Positions 44,209 through 57,373 of a DNA stretch of 64,000 nucleotides are shown here, in pieces. Where the stretch lies: the NCBI RefSeq assembly GCF_001619985.1, contig NW_017264205.1, positions 310,001 through 374,000 on the forward strand, given 5' to 3'. The position numbers and the translations under genes were made by a program. Below the pieces are notes generated by a model, which did no database searches, was not told the DNA's origin, and saw only the letters and a program-made list of their open reading frames with translations. This stretch comes from Xylona heveae TC161. Taxonomy: Eukaryota; Ascomycota; Xylonomycetes; Xylonales; Xylonaceae. Within the stretch, counting starts at the first letter, position 1; each line of letters opens with the position of its first letter.

Positions 44209-46041
44209 GGTAGGCGAAGGAGGCAAAGCGCACGACTATGGAGACTCGAGATACATGTGAATTTGTCGATGCGGGGCCGAAGTTGGCCGTAGAATGAGGG
44301 TTTTCCAGCGGGAGGGGGTTTTGGTTTCTGGTGGTCGAGTGGATTATTGTTTTGGTGGGTAAAGCTGGCGCGACCTGTGCAGGCGGGGAGCGAAAGAACC
44401 GTCTCGGCACAGAAAATGTTCGAACCAAGGACCAAAGACCAAAGACCAAGGACTATCGTTAGAGAATGTGTAATTCTTTCTCGTAAGATGATGACGTTGA
44501 AACGACGTTGAATGGGGGCAAAGATTGCTAGTCGCCTGGAAAATACTTGGAAAGTGCTCGTGTGACTGTTTCAAATGTCAATCTGGCGGCCCAAACAGCG
44601 CAGGCCAATGCAAGCTGTAAACGAGGGGCGATGGCAGACGGAGATATCGCTCTCAACCCACAATACGACGACCAACGTTGTCAACTAGAAAAGAAAAGAC
44701 GTGATATTGAGTAGAGAGACGAAGAGTGAAAGCGTAGTTATTGAAGCAAGTCGAAAAAAAAAAGAGCCAGTCGTTTGATTCATAACCTGTCCACGCGTAT
44801 CTATGGGGTCACGTCATCGGCCAGAATACGTGTATTGCTGACCATAGACTCTGCTTTCTCTGCAAACAAGAGTCCACGATGATCAGAGAATTGATGAGAG
44901 AAGTGAGACAATTTTATCAAGAAAAGAAAAGGTGACTGAATTTGGAATTGGCTGGCGGCGCAAATAGAGTTTGGTGTGGAATGTCTATGGCACATATATC
45001 GCAAATTGATCAGTCTGTTCGGATACCAAGTACAGAGTGCTCTTGAATATAAAACTAAGGGATGATGGTTCTTTCTGAGATTATATCTGTATTATTTACT
45101 TGGTATTTCAAAGTGCTCTCAAGATAAATGTTCAAGCCCCTTTTCGCCTTCTCCGGGAGTCAGCCACGGAAGACTATGTAGCCCCTTTGACTAATTGACC
45201 AGGGACACTGAAACGCCAAGAGTCATGGAAGAAGGGTGACAGAACACATGTGTAAAAGAGGTATTACCAGTATTATCATTATCAACATGTCTGATAAATC
45301 ATATTATAGGTTAGTACCGCATGTGGGGCAACAGACAATACAGAGTACCGTAGTAAGTTAACGTATATTCTCGAAGCATTTCCATCTATACTAATCGCCC
45401 TATCGACCCTTAACTATAACCCCCTTATGCCCCTTAAACCGACACTACTTTTGCCCTATACAAATCCCCAGAAAAACATATACGTAGTAGCTTGGCGGGA
45501 TATCAATCACCGAGATAATTCTGTTCAATTCCCCCTCATTATGCCTAACTTATCCAACTTATCCACCAAGTATTCAATCCATGTCATGAATACCACGCTG
45601 CAGGATTGAGTACTGTCATATACACTTAACCCTGCTCCACGTGTATTGAATAAGTAAAACCTGTGACCCCAGACTTCCCCTCGTTTAATTCCCCTCTTTC
45701 TCCGCATTTTCTGATCCCCCGAGGGTCTTCTATACCTCCTGCATCTCTAGACGGCCCATTGTCATCCAGGGTCCAATCAAGACGCCAACATCCACATAAT
45801 AGCTTCGGAGTTCATCTCAACTCGGATAGCTTCCACCGCTGCCATATCTCTCCTTCCTTTTTCCTCCTGAAACTTGGCCTGCATAGTGTATCCCGCGATA
45901 TCATATTCTGTCCCCGCATTCTTATCATTGCCCTCCATTGTCCTACGAAAGTAGTCTTGTGAGATTATCCTAGTATTGAAGCCATCAGTTACCCTTATCC
46001 ATATTGCCTTACTAGAGCAACCGCATCATTAATTAATCGTC
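44209..46041. other. Divergent promoter region, TBC gene / SDR gene (1.8 kb)
   Basis: Noncoding; short open frames on both strands lack motifs or splice context. It contains both promoters and leaders. No repeat of note. Confidence 0.55.
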
Positions 46042-47623
46042 ATGAGCGACACTGTATCAGCTCGTCAAAGACTATACCAGCTGAGCAATCACCTACCTGT
46101 GTCTGAAGTTGCTCCCAATGCAGAGAGCAGTCACATTACCGACTCGAAGAGCCTTACTGATAGTATTCCTACTCCGATAATACCTGAGAGCTCTACGTGG
46201 AAGTATGTTATTCATTACCATCCTGCACATTTAATTATTCTACGTACACAATATATCAATCTTCTTTTCTTATTAAACGACATAGATAATCCGCTCATTT
46301 TTTATTAATTTATGCAACTATGTTAATCGATTTTATAGGAGACTTGAAGGAAAGGTCATCATTATCACCGGTACGATGCCCATGTTTCCCTTACTCTGCA
46401 CTCCAACCACTGACCTGCTGTACTTTGTAAACCAGGCTGCAACTCTCCCACCGGCATCGGGATTGCCAGCGCCTACCTCTTCGCCGTGAACGGCGCTCGG
46501 GCCATTTACATCTGCGACGTCTCGGCCACGCACCTGTTCTCGACGCACCAGCCGCAGTTGTCGCGCAGGTTTCCCCATGTCGACATTCACGCGCGGCAGT
46601 TTGACGCTGCAGACGAACAGGCCGTCAGGAGCGTCGTAGATGATGCTGTCCGGCGGTATGGTCGACTTGATGTTTTCTTTGCCAATGCAGGGATTGTTTC
46701 TGCGGCTTCTGGATCTGGATCTGATATGAAGCCGGATGGAATATCTCCAGCATCAACGCCACGACCACAACAACGTCAGCAGCAGCAGCAGCAGCAACCA
46801 AAACGATTTACGGACCTGAGTGTCTCAGAATTCGAGCGCATGATGCATGTTAATGTGACGAGGTGCGTTTTTTGTTCCATTTTCTTTCCGCATCTTATTT
46901 TATGTTTGTTCTGGTTTATATCCTATTTCTATTCTTTCCATACCTTTTTTATCTTCTATTTTAATTTGTTATCATACATATACACACACACATGTGTACA
47001 TATTGCAGAATATCCTCTACTCATCACTCATTCATACGACTAACGACAAACAAAACAGTGTCTTTCTTGCACTCAAATATGCCACGCCCGCTATGCTTCT
47101 TACCTCTTCTCATCCTCTTCCTACTGTTACTGCAGTCCCAACCAATCTACCACACCCGCCTGCGACACCAACAACAAACACCCTTCCAAACGAAAAAGAC
47201 AGAAATGATACAAGAGAACCTAAAACCACCCCAGGCGGCAGCTTCATCACGACCTCCTCGGTCGCCGGCCTCCGCAGCAACGCCGGTCCATCGGACTACT
47301 CCGCGTCCAAAGCGGCCGTCATCTCACTCATCCAGACCAGCTGCTACCAGCTCGCGGGGACCGGGGTGCGTTGCAACGCGATCTGCCCTGGGCTCATCGA
47401 GACGGGGATGACGCGGGTGGTATTCGAGGGGGCGCGGCAGCGGGGCACAGAGTCGAAGATCGGACAGGTGAATCCGCTGAAACGCGCGGGGAGAGCAGAC
47501 GAGGTGGCGCAGTTGGCGGTGTTCCTGGCGAGTGAGGAGAGTAGTTATGTTAATGGCCAGGCGGTGCCGGTGGATGGCGGGTTGAGTGCGGGCTTGCCTG
47601 GGGTTGTGGGGAAGATGGGATGA
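46042..47623 (+). CDS. Short-chain dehydrogenase/reductase with low-complexity inserts
   Basis: Exons 46042..46202, 46339..46370, 46436..46862 and 47059..47623 encode 394 residues. It is a classical SDR: nucleotide-binding [28 protein letters not shown], the catalytic Ser in [12 protein letters not shown], the Tyr/Lys pair in SDYSASKAA, then [12 protein letters not shown] and [14 protein letters not shown]. Three additions make it longer than the usual 250-280 residues: a 53-residue leader, a 35-residue insert with a polyglutamine run (CAG repeat near 46775) after the NAG motif, and a Pro/Thr-rich insert of about 45 residues before the catalytic serine. The inserts are not flanked by splice signals that would remove them in frame. 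Substrate unknown. The gene converges on bcd1. Confidence 0.88.
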
Positions 47624-47671
47624 CGGGGTGATGGGGTGGGGTTTTGGTGGGGGGTGGGTTGGGTGGGGTAA

Positions 47672-47770
47672 GGTAATACTGATACACGGCCGTCCAAGTC
47701 TCGGGGGAAGGGAAGACGGGGGTAACTGACACACCGGGGTAATACTGATACACCGCCGTCCAAGTCTCGG
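47672..47770 (+). repeat. Direct repeat, two 33-bp copies
   Basis: Copies at 47672..47704 and 47738..47770 begin GGTAATACTGATACAC and end CCGTCCAAGTCTCGG, differing at one base. The 33-base spacer between them makes the period 66 bases. It lies 50 bases after the SDR stop codon. Confidence 0.9.
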
Positions 47771-48127
47771 CGACAAGATAGAGGCGGAGGGAAGGAGGGA
47801 AGGGGTAAGACGGCAGTTTAAGCCTTTCGTCGCAACATACCCAAAGGAAACGGGACAAAAAAAAGAAGACAATAAAAAGACAATAAACCAACAAAGGATA
47901 TATTGAAGACTGGCATGCTAAATGAAACTGATGGCTGATGAGATGGAAGATATATCGAATGAAAAGATGATGAGAAAGGATAAGAGAGAATAAGCCATGG
48001 ATATGGTAAGAGATAATAATGCACGGCGAAAGGGATAATAAGCCGTGATAAAAGATAATAAGACATGGTAAAAACGTATTACAAAAAAAGGGGGCAAAAA
48101 AAGAAGGGGAAAAAAAAAGGAAATTAA

Positions 48128-48145
48128 CCCCCCCCCCCCCCCCCC
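48128..48145 (+). repeat. Poly-C tract (18 C)
   Basis: A homopolymer of about 18 C residues, 24 bases beyond the bcd1 stop. Its exact length is prone to sequencing error. Confidence 0.85.
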
Positions 48146-48168
48146 GGCCGAAAAAGAAAAAGATACAA

Positions 48169-49754
48169 TCATCCGACCATATCCTTCTGCAAAACGCGCA
48201 AAACCTCATCATTCACAAACTGATTCCTCGCCTGCTCATCATCCTGCCCGGCATTCGACGTTGTCGACTGCTGCTGGTCCTGCGGCACATCGACGTGGGC
48301 CAGGAGTTCGCGCATCTCCTCCTCTTCGGCGCGTTGCTGGCCGAGATAGTCTGCTTCGAGAATGAAACCGTCCGGTAGCGACGGCGGCGGGGACAAGAGG
48401 ATATAAAAAGTCGGATACTCGAGGACGACTCGTTCGCGGAGACACTCGGCCAGCGAGGAGGATTGCGCGACGGGGATGAGGACCTTGGATGAGCTAGCGG
48501 TGTGGGGTCTGAGGAGGTACATGTGGATATTTGGTATTTCTTGGATGTGTTTCGTTTCGTTTGATTCTTGGGGCGATGATGTAGAATCTTGATTCTGTTC
48601 GGAATGAGGAGCGGGGGGATCGGAGGTTGGGGTGTCTGTAGCTTGTTGGTCCTGCGGGGATTGAGGGGGGTTGGTTGGTGGTGCTGATGTTGAGTTGGCG
48701 TTTTCAGACGGTACAGAAGGAGTTGGAGGAGGTTCTGTTGGATTGGAAGACTCGAGGTTTTGTGAATCTGTAACCTCGGGATCGTGAGGGGCAGGTGTCG
48801 GCTGTGTACTAGACTGGATAGGCTCTGCATTCTCTGGATTTTGAGTCTCTGCTGGATTCGACGTCTCGTCTTCACCGGTGCGCGTCAATTCCTGTCCTGC
48901 CGAAGCATTCTCGAGAATTGCGTCCTTTGGAGTAGGCCGAGCAGCCTCATCATCCGTCTCCCGCTTTCTCTTTTTCCCCGCCGAATCCTTCTCCAGTATG
49001 CGACTGTAGCCTTCACAGAGCGGCCATGTCTCCAAGCATCCGGACAGCTCCCGCCGGCCATCCGGATGAAACCATTCCACGGTCCATGATAAGCACTTGT
49101 ACCTAGTATCCATTAGCATAGATTCCTCAACATCCTAAGCACTAATAGGTAGCCGAGACAAATGAGCTACCTGGAATACTCACTTTCTATTCCACGATGT
49201 GCGATTCTCCTTTTCCCTCGTCATTCCTTTCGGCGCTCGATCTACAATCACTCTCGCCCGCTCGAGCGCTTTTTGTACATTGACCTCGCCCTTCTTGGGA
49301 CCACTGTTCCATTTTGACCGGCGCGCGCGCTCATTCTCTTCCCGACCGAGTTCGATCCCACGAATATCCGCATCGCGGTCTGCGCGGTCAAGCCCCCGCT
49401 CGATTCCCGAGATGAAATTGTAGTCGCGATCAAAAGCCGACGGTGTCGCGAGTTCACTTCGTTTGAGGTAGGCTGCCGGGTCGCGCACGCCAGAGCATTG
49501 CGACCAGACTTTGTGCCGTTTGGAACAATCGAGGGAGCAGGTGCGAACGCTACATCGTGGACAGCGGTATTTTGGAGGATTGATGTGACTGTATGACAGT
49601 TAATTAAATGTAAGCAAATCCCGCAATACTTTCGCAGTAAAGGCATCTCTGGTGCAACAGAGCAGCTGGCGGCTAGATTGAGATGCTTAGGATATAACGA
49701 TTGGACTCACCATATCCGGCATAGATTTGATAGTAGAGAACCTTCACTCGCCAT
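48169..49754 (-). CDS. bcd1: Box C/D snoRNP assembly factor Bcd1 (HIT zinc finger)
   Basis: Minus-strand exons are 49754..49711, 49588..49184 and 49102..48169, giving 460 residues. The first splice junction falls inside the zinc-binding HIT finger, which has Cys12, Cys15, Cys24, Cys27, Cys32, Cys36, His40 and Cys46 (CRICHINPPKYRCPRC then CSLDCSKRHKVWSQCSG). The family block after it reads SAFDRDYNFISGIERGLDRA. Near the C-terminus LRERVVLEYPTFYILL matches the conserved Bcd1 tail. Bcd1 controls box C/D snoRNA stability and snoRNP assembly in the nucleus. Between the conserved blocks lies a 150-residue Pro/Ser/Thr/Asn-rich acidic linker, probably disordered. Both introns are GT..AG and keep phase 2. 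Confidence 0.92.
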
Positions 49755-52700
49755 TTTTCAGCGGCAATGGCGAGAATAGAATATAATGAAGAGATCACGA
49801 ACAATGGCACTTGTCAGTTTCGGTGAACTTTGCGGGTGAGAAACTGGGGTCTGGCAGATGCATTTTTCCAGAATGCGACTAGTGCTCGGTAGGAAGGCGG
49901 TGAGAAATGTCGGCTGGACACGATACGTCAGAGCCATCGCGTGGAGGAACCGCTATCCGGAAGAGGGAGGATCATAACATAGCATCAAGCAATTGTACAA
50001 GTCTGCTTTTTTAAGCATTGGTAAGTTTCTAACTTTTAGTTAATTTTGAAACAAGAAAGGAAGAAAAATCATCTTATATTCTTTACCTCTTGCATAGAAG
50101 AGGCATCTAAATGTAAGGAGTATGCAACACCGCGGCGAGCTACGTAGCGCAAGTGACAACAAGTTAGCCTCTTCATATTGTAGTTTTTTTTTGTTAAAAA
50201 CACGTAATTTCCCTGAGACCTGTGGAAAGAAAGGTATATCTCAGACTCAGAGCAGAATTAGGTCAGATTTAAGGCAACATTTGTATCAAGAAAAAAGAGC
50301 CGTTGTGTTCATTTTCAAGCTCAAATCGCCTTCAGCATGCAGATAAAAAGTGCAAAACAAGCCAGCATGAGTAACTCCAGATGTCACCAGGCAGGCTGTC
50401 AGAGTGACTTCACAGCTCGATGAGAACCACTATTCAAAAATTTCCCAGGTTAGTCTGTGACGAGACTGTATCTCTGAAGAAATGCAAGCGGTGAAGTTCC
50501 GGACATGACGAGGAACCAACAATGTAGGATGGTATGATCATTTTCAGTGCCCATTTATGTACATCCACCTTGGCTGCTGCATTTTCTCAGATTGACTGGC
50601 GATCCGTGGTATTTTCTGCAACTTTTCGACTGTAAGCGTGTTTGGCTAGTATACCTGCGAGCTGCGGAAATCAACCAAGAAATATATATGGTAACAGGAG
50701 AGTATGGCTCAAGCAAATCCGACAATGGCGAAGAAAACAGTGTTTCCTACCTGAGAGTAACAGTGAAAGTAGAGCATAGGACAGGTGGAGGAAACCAAAT
50801 AATGGGGCATGTAATTTGTGACATCAACTGCCTGCGTATGACAGGCCTGAGATAAAACAAATGATAAAGCAACATGCCATAAAAGTTCTTTATGGGTGCA
50901 ACTGCTCGAAGTCTGTTTGAGCTCAAGAGTTATTGTAGACATGAGAGCACAATAAAACACAGAATAAACGTATGATGACCACAGCTTCGTCATAGATAAT
51001 ATGATAATAATATCGAAGTAGAGAGTTGTTGCACAATGACGCGAACAGGGGTGGTCATAAAACATGGAAATCAACACTGAGAGCTTTGAACTTGAGACGA
51101 ATTACCAGAATGATTATTGGCATCTTTCTAAATCCATGCAAATGACCTAAATTCGCATAGGATCATTATTGATCACGTGCCGTGCACAACATTATGGATG
51201 CCAATCAGCATTTTGTCCCTGCTCTTCTTGTTCCTCTCTTTTAGCGGGATGGGACAGAGATGGACAGAGATGGGCCAAAGCCAAGGTCAAGAGTAAATGA
51301 ACAATAATGAACCTTGTCCGTGGCGGCAAGGAGGAGGGATGATGAGGTGCTCAATCTATCGAATGAGGATGAAGCGGGAGACAAGAAATTGAAAAAGTTG
51401 GTGTGGAGGATGCATCTGAAACGTGCCATCGCTCGGCCGGGTCGGCAAGGGGCGAAGAAGACGGAGGTAAGGGGAGGCTCTCGGGACTCGGTACCAGAGT
51501 TCATGCATCAGATGGCACTAATCTCAGGTACCGCTACTTACTGCAAACCCGTCCTTTTCAGTCTCCACTTGATTCATCCTAGTCCTGTATCAGCTGACGA
51601 CCTGTCTTCCCCTCTCATCTCTCTTCCCACTGTTGTCTTCTTCATAGCTGTCATGGTACAGTAGTAATAAAGACAGGATGCGAATATACAGACGACAGAA
51701 ATGCGTGAGGATGGCGAGAAAGATATATACTGAGCATATTCTTTAGTGTCTTTTGGGAGACAGTCTTCATGTGGCAGGCTGGAGCTCAAAAGCACCTCGT
51801 GCGTGGGTTGCAGTAGTTTCTTTCTCCTCGACTCTTTTTGCTTCTCCCCCTGGTCGTCCTCTCTCGCTAGACTTCCCCCTTTACTCGATCAGTTCGCCAT
51901 GTGCTTGACCGAGGACCTTTTTCACGCGCACAGACAGTCTACTACAATCGCTAGACACTGCAACGACTTGCAATTGCCGTGGTCTTTACTCGTCTCGTAA
52001 GTGATATTCGGGGGCGACCTGCATCGATCATGCGCCGCTGCGACATCGAGGCGATCCTTTCCCGCCGGAGGAACCTGCCAGGAACAAAGTCCCGCCCAGT
52101 CGATCAACTACGGAGTACGGACTGCAGCTAGAAATTCCCACCCCTTTTCTTTTCTCTTCTCTCTCTTTTCTTGCTCCTGGCCAAGATCAGCGACTGTATC
52201 AGTTTTGTACTGTATTGCACTGTACTACAATTCGCTTGTCCTTTTCTGGTGCCGAAATGTGTCCCCAAACGACAGCCAGCAGCATGACGGAGAAAAAAAA
52301 GGACTCCATTACTATTGGAACAGTCTTCCGCTTATTACCCCAGTCATCCATGCAAGCGTCCGCCCATAGACAAACGGCGTCTTTGCATCCAGCTGAAGCT
52401 TTCGCTTTGCGGGCCTTCTTTTGAAATCTTCTCATAAAGGTCTGAGCTTGATACTCGAGTGCAATCTTCAACGCCGGCGTTCGCCCTCCGTCGCTCTCTC
52501 AATCTACGCCAATCGATCTCCGCTAATTTTATTTTGCCCCCTGTTCCGTCGTCGGGCCATTTCTATCCATTCATTACAATATAATTATTCCAGTACAAAG
52601 CTATTGCGTACAGGACTCTTCTTCTCTCTCGCGCAAATAGACTTCCCTCAGCTGCCCTACCGTCTGCTGCCCTCCATTCTCGATCACCCAACCCGCATCT

Positions 52701-53424
52701 CTCTGGGCTGTCTCCGACTTGGCTACCCGGCCCGGATTTGTTCGTTCAAACGTGCAATCTCTGGGCTCCCCTGCTCTAGTGTCTTTTTGCTGATCTGCGC
52801 CCCGGCTCCAAGCTGTTCCTGCATTGGGCTCCTTTGGTACTCGAGTAAACTCTGCCAATCCCGTACCCCGGCACGTCTTCATTACAATATTGTCCCCCCC
52901 CCGATTGCTCAGTCATCCAATAGCCTTTCCTTTGCATATACTGAGAAAGAACGCTGCGAGCTCTAACCACCCTCCTTCTTGACTCCGTCCTTCCCTTTTC
53001 CTTCCCATCCTTCCCCTCCTCCACGGAGCCCTTTCACTCATTCCTTGCGCACCATTAATTTGCTGTGCCGTCAAAGTCACCTTCTCGTCGGCGTTGCAGA
53101 CTGGACTGAGGGCACTCTAATAGCATCCTCACTTTTTGCTTGTCTGTCCTGCAATCGTCCAGTTCGACTTGATCGGAGCTTGGTGTCTGTAATTTCCTGG
53201 AGGCCTCTTTCATATCGCAGTGAATCTGCTGGAACAGAAAATAAAAAAAGGAAGACAAAAGGCCTTTTGCATCATCGGTTCGATGAGCTCTTCATAATCA
53301 TTGCCATATAATTCTGTCAAAGGTCTCAGGCCTATCGACTGCGGTTTCGACAACCTTTGCTGCTGGCACAGCGAATTATTCTTCTACATTCAAAGTCTAA
53401 AAACTCACCACTGTCCTTTTCAAT
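49755..53424. other. Gene-free region of 3.7 kb upstream of the DENN-domain gene
   Basis: No coding region was recognised on either strand. From about 51700 onward the plus strand becomes C/T-rich (52130-53050), like the leaders of other genes in this window. A long transcribed leader for the DENN gene is therefore likely, but I cannot mark its start. The 49.9-51.6 kb part is featureless AT-balanced DNA; open frames at 50709..51077 and 51314..51664 have no motif support. Confidence 0.5.
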
Positions 53425-56413
53425 ATGGCTCCGTCGCTGCATCATCACCCTTCGTTCATTCGCCCTCGAACGAGCGACCGCCCTTCGACTCGCGATCAGA
53501 ACGAGAATGCAATGATGGTGCCCAGCCGGACTTCGTCTTTGCATTCGCGCATCACTCAGCCGATTCCCGCCACTTTGGCCGCCAAGCCTACCCAGCGGAC
53601 CCCAAAGACCTTGACTCATGCTTACATGGTCTGTGGTGTTGGCCGCGAGCCTTCACAATGGGTCAAGGCTCCGCCACCTACTCAAGGAAAGATTCAGCAT
53701 ATGAAGGGCGCTGTCGGCCAGTTTTGGCTGCCAGAGATTCTGGGAAGCAGTCCCCGCTTGGAGCAAGACAATGAGATTGCTCGATCATTGCATTCCGCCA
53801 TGAGGGTATGATTTCACATGCACCGAAACTGATTTTTATTTTTGTTCAAAAACCATTCGATGAAAGAGATCACTAAAATTTTTTGCTGTTTTAGGCTTGC
53901 TTTCCTCATGATGTTGAAATCTGCACAGGCCGGAGCCAGCCGCATTGCGTGCATCATGCTTTTGTCCTACAGCAGGACTCTTCTCATACGCTCTATGGAA
54001 TTGCGCTGCGCGTATGGTCCAGAGCCGATGAGAAACGAGCAGAGACAATTCGAGATCTCCGCAAGCGGACGGAGCCCGACTTTTACGATAACCCAGACGA
54101 GACCTATTGGATCCCTTACTGCCTGAGCTTCTTGTCACGCTACCCTCTCTATAACTTGCTCGGCGACTACCTCAGAGGAATGTGGATCCATTGGAATAAG
54201 GCGACCAATCTCTTTCACGCCGAAGAAGTCTCCCGTATCCTCAGTTTCCCAGCACCGCGACTCAATGATTTGGTTCGCATCGATATGAAAGACTATGCCT
54301 TGTGCTACCAATTCCCATCGTCGCCCACGGGTTTCCAGAACTTCTCCATGTGGCCCCTTTTCACTTGTCTCTCACTTCCAAATATTGTGGGTGTGATTGA
54401 AGCCGCATTGTCCCCCACGCGACGCATCATCCTCGTGAGTCATTATCCAGCAATGCTCACCGTTGCTGCCGAGACCATTCGATTCTGCGTGCGAGTATAC
54501 GAATGGAGCGGTCTCTATGTACCCGTTGTGCATGCAAGGCATGCCACGGAGCTGGTACAGGAGCCCGGTCCGTATATCCTTGGTATCACTGCCGAATGCC
54601 GAACATTGTTCTCTGCGCCGAGCGATGCTTTGGTAGTTGATCTTGACCGTAACTTTGTGTTGACAAATAGCCCACCCACGGCGCTCACCCCCGGCCAGCG
54701 AACCAAGATGATTGATCGTCTGACACAGGCGCTTAGAGGCGATGTTACTCCAGGCGTACCTCAGCACCTGCGGTCGGCTTATGGCGGAGGAAAGCTTGTC
54801 CCGGCGGGTCAAATCGTGGTCATGAGGGGCGAAGTGGAGAGTGTTCAAGACCCGTCCTGGTGGGACCAGGATTCCGTCATGGCTGTCATGGATCACGTGT
54901 GCGAAAAGATGGTAAGATATCACAGCGACCCTGTTCTTCTCTGGATGAGTTTTAGAATTATTTTAATAATTTCTTCTAGGGCCGAAACACTGGCATGAAA
55001 GCCTTGTTTGGTGGATCGGTGAAGAAACCCTTGACAACAAAGGTTTCCATGCGACACCTCAACGAAATCGTTCGTGAGCGCAACCAATACTCGCGCGATG
55101 CGGTCGAAGCTTGGCAGGATTTCATCAATCTGAAGGGACGCATGGACACGGAATTGTCCAAAGTTAGCAAGCGAAACAATTTCTTGGTTGAAGAACTTGA
55201 GAGCTGGAAGCAACAGTTCCTCAAATTTCAGACTTTCGCAGAGCAGCTTACCAAGGAGACCCAAGATCTCAAGGTCAAGATTGACGGCCACAAGCGTGAG
55301 AACCGTCGCATCACGCTGCTTGTTGAGCAGCAAAAGGATGAGATGTCTCGTCTCACTGTCCGTCTCTCTGGTACCGAGAAGCAACGTGATGATGCCCTTG
55401 AGGCGCTTGTTCTGCAGCAGGAGATTGCTGAGGAGCTTGAAAGGGAGCGAAAGCGCAACAGGAAAGAGCTAGTCGCTCTGCAGCAAACCAACACTGCGAT
55501 TTTGCGTCAGCGTGAAGAAGCTCAGCGGGTTGTCCTACATTTGCGTAGTTTAATCGACGGCCAGACCTATCACATGGAGCACATTGTCCGTTCCCTGAAC
55601 GATGACCAAGAGCTGAACGACTACGCCGATGATGGCTTTGAAGATGCACCAGAGGAGCTTGGATCTCCTCAGAAAGAATCGGATCATGTTACAAACAAGC
55701 GTGGGAAGCAGAGAGCTGACTCCAATCCTCCAACGCGGAGCAACAGCCATGCAAGCACTGCCAGCGGTCGAACGATCGACGGCGAAAATGTTTCTCTTGC
55801 AATGGAGGATCAGCTGCTGAATGGGCCCAAGTCCAAGCGCCTTTCGCAGATTAGCATGGCAGACGTTGCAGATCGTCATCTACGGGACAAGACGGATGCC
55901 ATTGCGTACATTATTCGCAATATTTCTGCGCAATGTGCCGCTGCCGTTGAAGGCTTGCAAATGGCTCGCGATGCTGATATGGAGGAGATAGCCGCTATCA
56001 AGTCGAAGTCTCGACGCGTTAGCAATGATGCTACCGAGCTCTCCGTGCCGGGCAGCGAGATTGGCGAATCCGAAGAGCGCGACCAAGAGGGATCTAGCTT
56101 TTTGAACGTCGACGACCGCCACTCGAGCATTCCCCCAACGCCTGAACTTGTGCATCATCGCTCGAGTACAGCTTTGTCCATGGCCAGCACTAACGTGTCC
56201 ACTATCCAAGATCGAAGCAGCCTCCAGTATAGGAATGAGGATGTTCCAACCAAGATTGTCGAGGACGACGAAGAGCATGAGCACGAGCAGGATCAGCACT
56301 CTGATGTCGGCGCCAGTAGTCACTCTACTCTCGGCATGCTGGCTAAGCCTTCGAAAGAGACTTTGATTCGTCGCCCAGCTGGTGCCCGCATTTCGGCACT
56401 TGGTTATGTTTGA
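53425..56413 (+). CDS. DENN (AEX-3) domain protein
   Basis: Three exons, 53425..53805, 53895..54911 and 54980..56413, give 943 residues, all joined in phase 0. The N-terminal 100 residues are low-complexity. A tripartite DENN module follows: LQQDSSHTLYGIALRVWSRA (about 155-175), YPLYNLLGDYLRGMWIHWN, then the central block MWPLFTCLSLPNIVGVIEAA and RRIILVSHYPAMLTVAAETI (about 275-320). DENN proteins are guanine-nucleotide exchange factors for Rab GTPases. Residues 500-660 form a long coiled coil (RNNFLVEELESWKQQFLKFQ onward). The C-terminal third is Ser/Asp/Glu-rich with one further conserved helix near 790. The Rab partner is not evident. The long 5' region suggests a leader of more than 1 kb. 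Confidence 0.88.
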
Positions 56414-57373
56414 TGTACTCCCTTTCCCAGGCAATCACTGCCTAAACATACGGCCACTTGGCAGCCTCTTGTAATTTGATATTCTTCTTATACTCTGCTC
56501 TTGACTTGGTGATGGGTAGGGCTCTCCGATATAGCGACCTCACTTATGCGCCGGACGCGCTACTTTTTCTTCGATCAACTGGTGTTCGCCCCTGTCATCG
56601 CCCGGATTTCCCCTTTTCCAGGGTACTCGTTCATTTATTTTCTTGTCACTCAGGTCACTATATACTTCCTTTCTTATTTCCTTTGATGGCGGATTTTCTC
56701 CTATACTAGCTTTTCCAATTAGCCGTGAAGGGCGTTTTTTACTCTTCTGTTCGATTATACCACCTTTCGCACCGCGAGATTCATATTTTTCTATTTGTGA
56801 GGCAATATTGTTTGATAGCATTCTTTTATCATCTTCATTACAAATATCAATCCATCATCACAGTCATAGCTAAAAAGTCGACCGTAATTGCCTTGATGTG
56901 AATGCCCCTTGTTTATGTGCGTCGGTTTGACGCGGATCGCCACTACCTGTGGTGCATAATACGGGCTAAGCCGGCAGGGTTCCCTGTCAGCCGCTCTACA
57001 ACCCAAACAAACACCGTATATCCCATGACAGCACCTACTTCTAGCAGACTATTCTTTTCACCAACTTGCTTTTGAATTATATCTGATTAACAGTCTTGGA
57101 TTTCAAACACAATTACTTGACTGTACTTGAGACTCCAAATCAAGCTAGTCGCTGCACCTTTCCCCACGTTTGAACGCTGCCTGGTATCACCTCTCTACCC
57201 CAGCGCGACAGCTTGTTCGGGGTCAGTCTTATTCATCTTTTACGTGATTCGTTGCAAGTCTAATCGTAGATGGGCTTCAATTCAATAATCGTTTCTTATT
57301 CATAACATTTGCTGCTTTCTCTGTATATATAGTTGAGGGTGGCGACCCCGGCTTTCGCTCCGCATCTCCCGCC
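56414..57373. other. Intergenic between the DENN and F-box genes
   Basis: Noncoding. A TATATATA stretch at 57323-57330 lies about 45 bases before the F-box ATG and could be a TATA element. Nothing else was recognised. Confidence 0.5.

Larger units (their letters stand above)
47624..48168. other. Convergent spacer, SDR / bcd1
   Basis: Noncoding. It contains a duplicated 33-base segment, A-rich stretches and a poly-C run listed separately. No gene was recognised. Confidence 0.6.

Noticed and set aside
44209-44226. Upstream TTG as start of the TBC gene
   Set aside because: Not an ATG; the ATG at 44208 is in frame and sits directly downstream.
44400-44460. GTTCGAACC sequence considered as a tRNA T-arm
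   Set aside because: No matching acceptor, D or anticodon arms on either side.
50709-51077. 122-codon minus-strand frame
   Set aside because: Cys- and Ser-rich random-looking translation, no conserved features.
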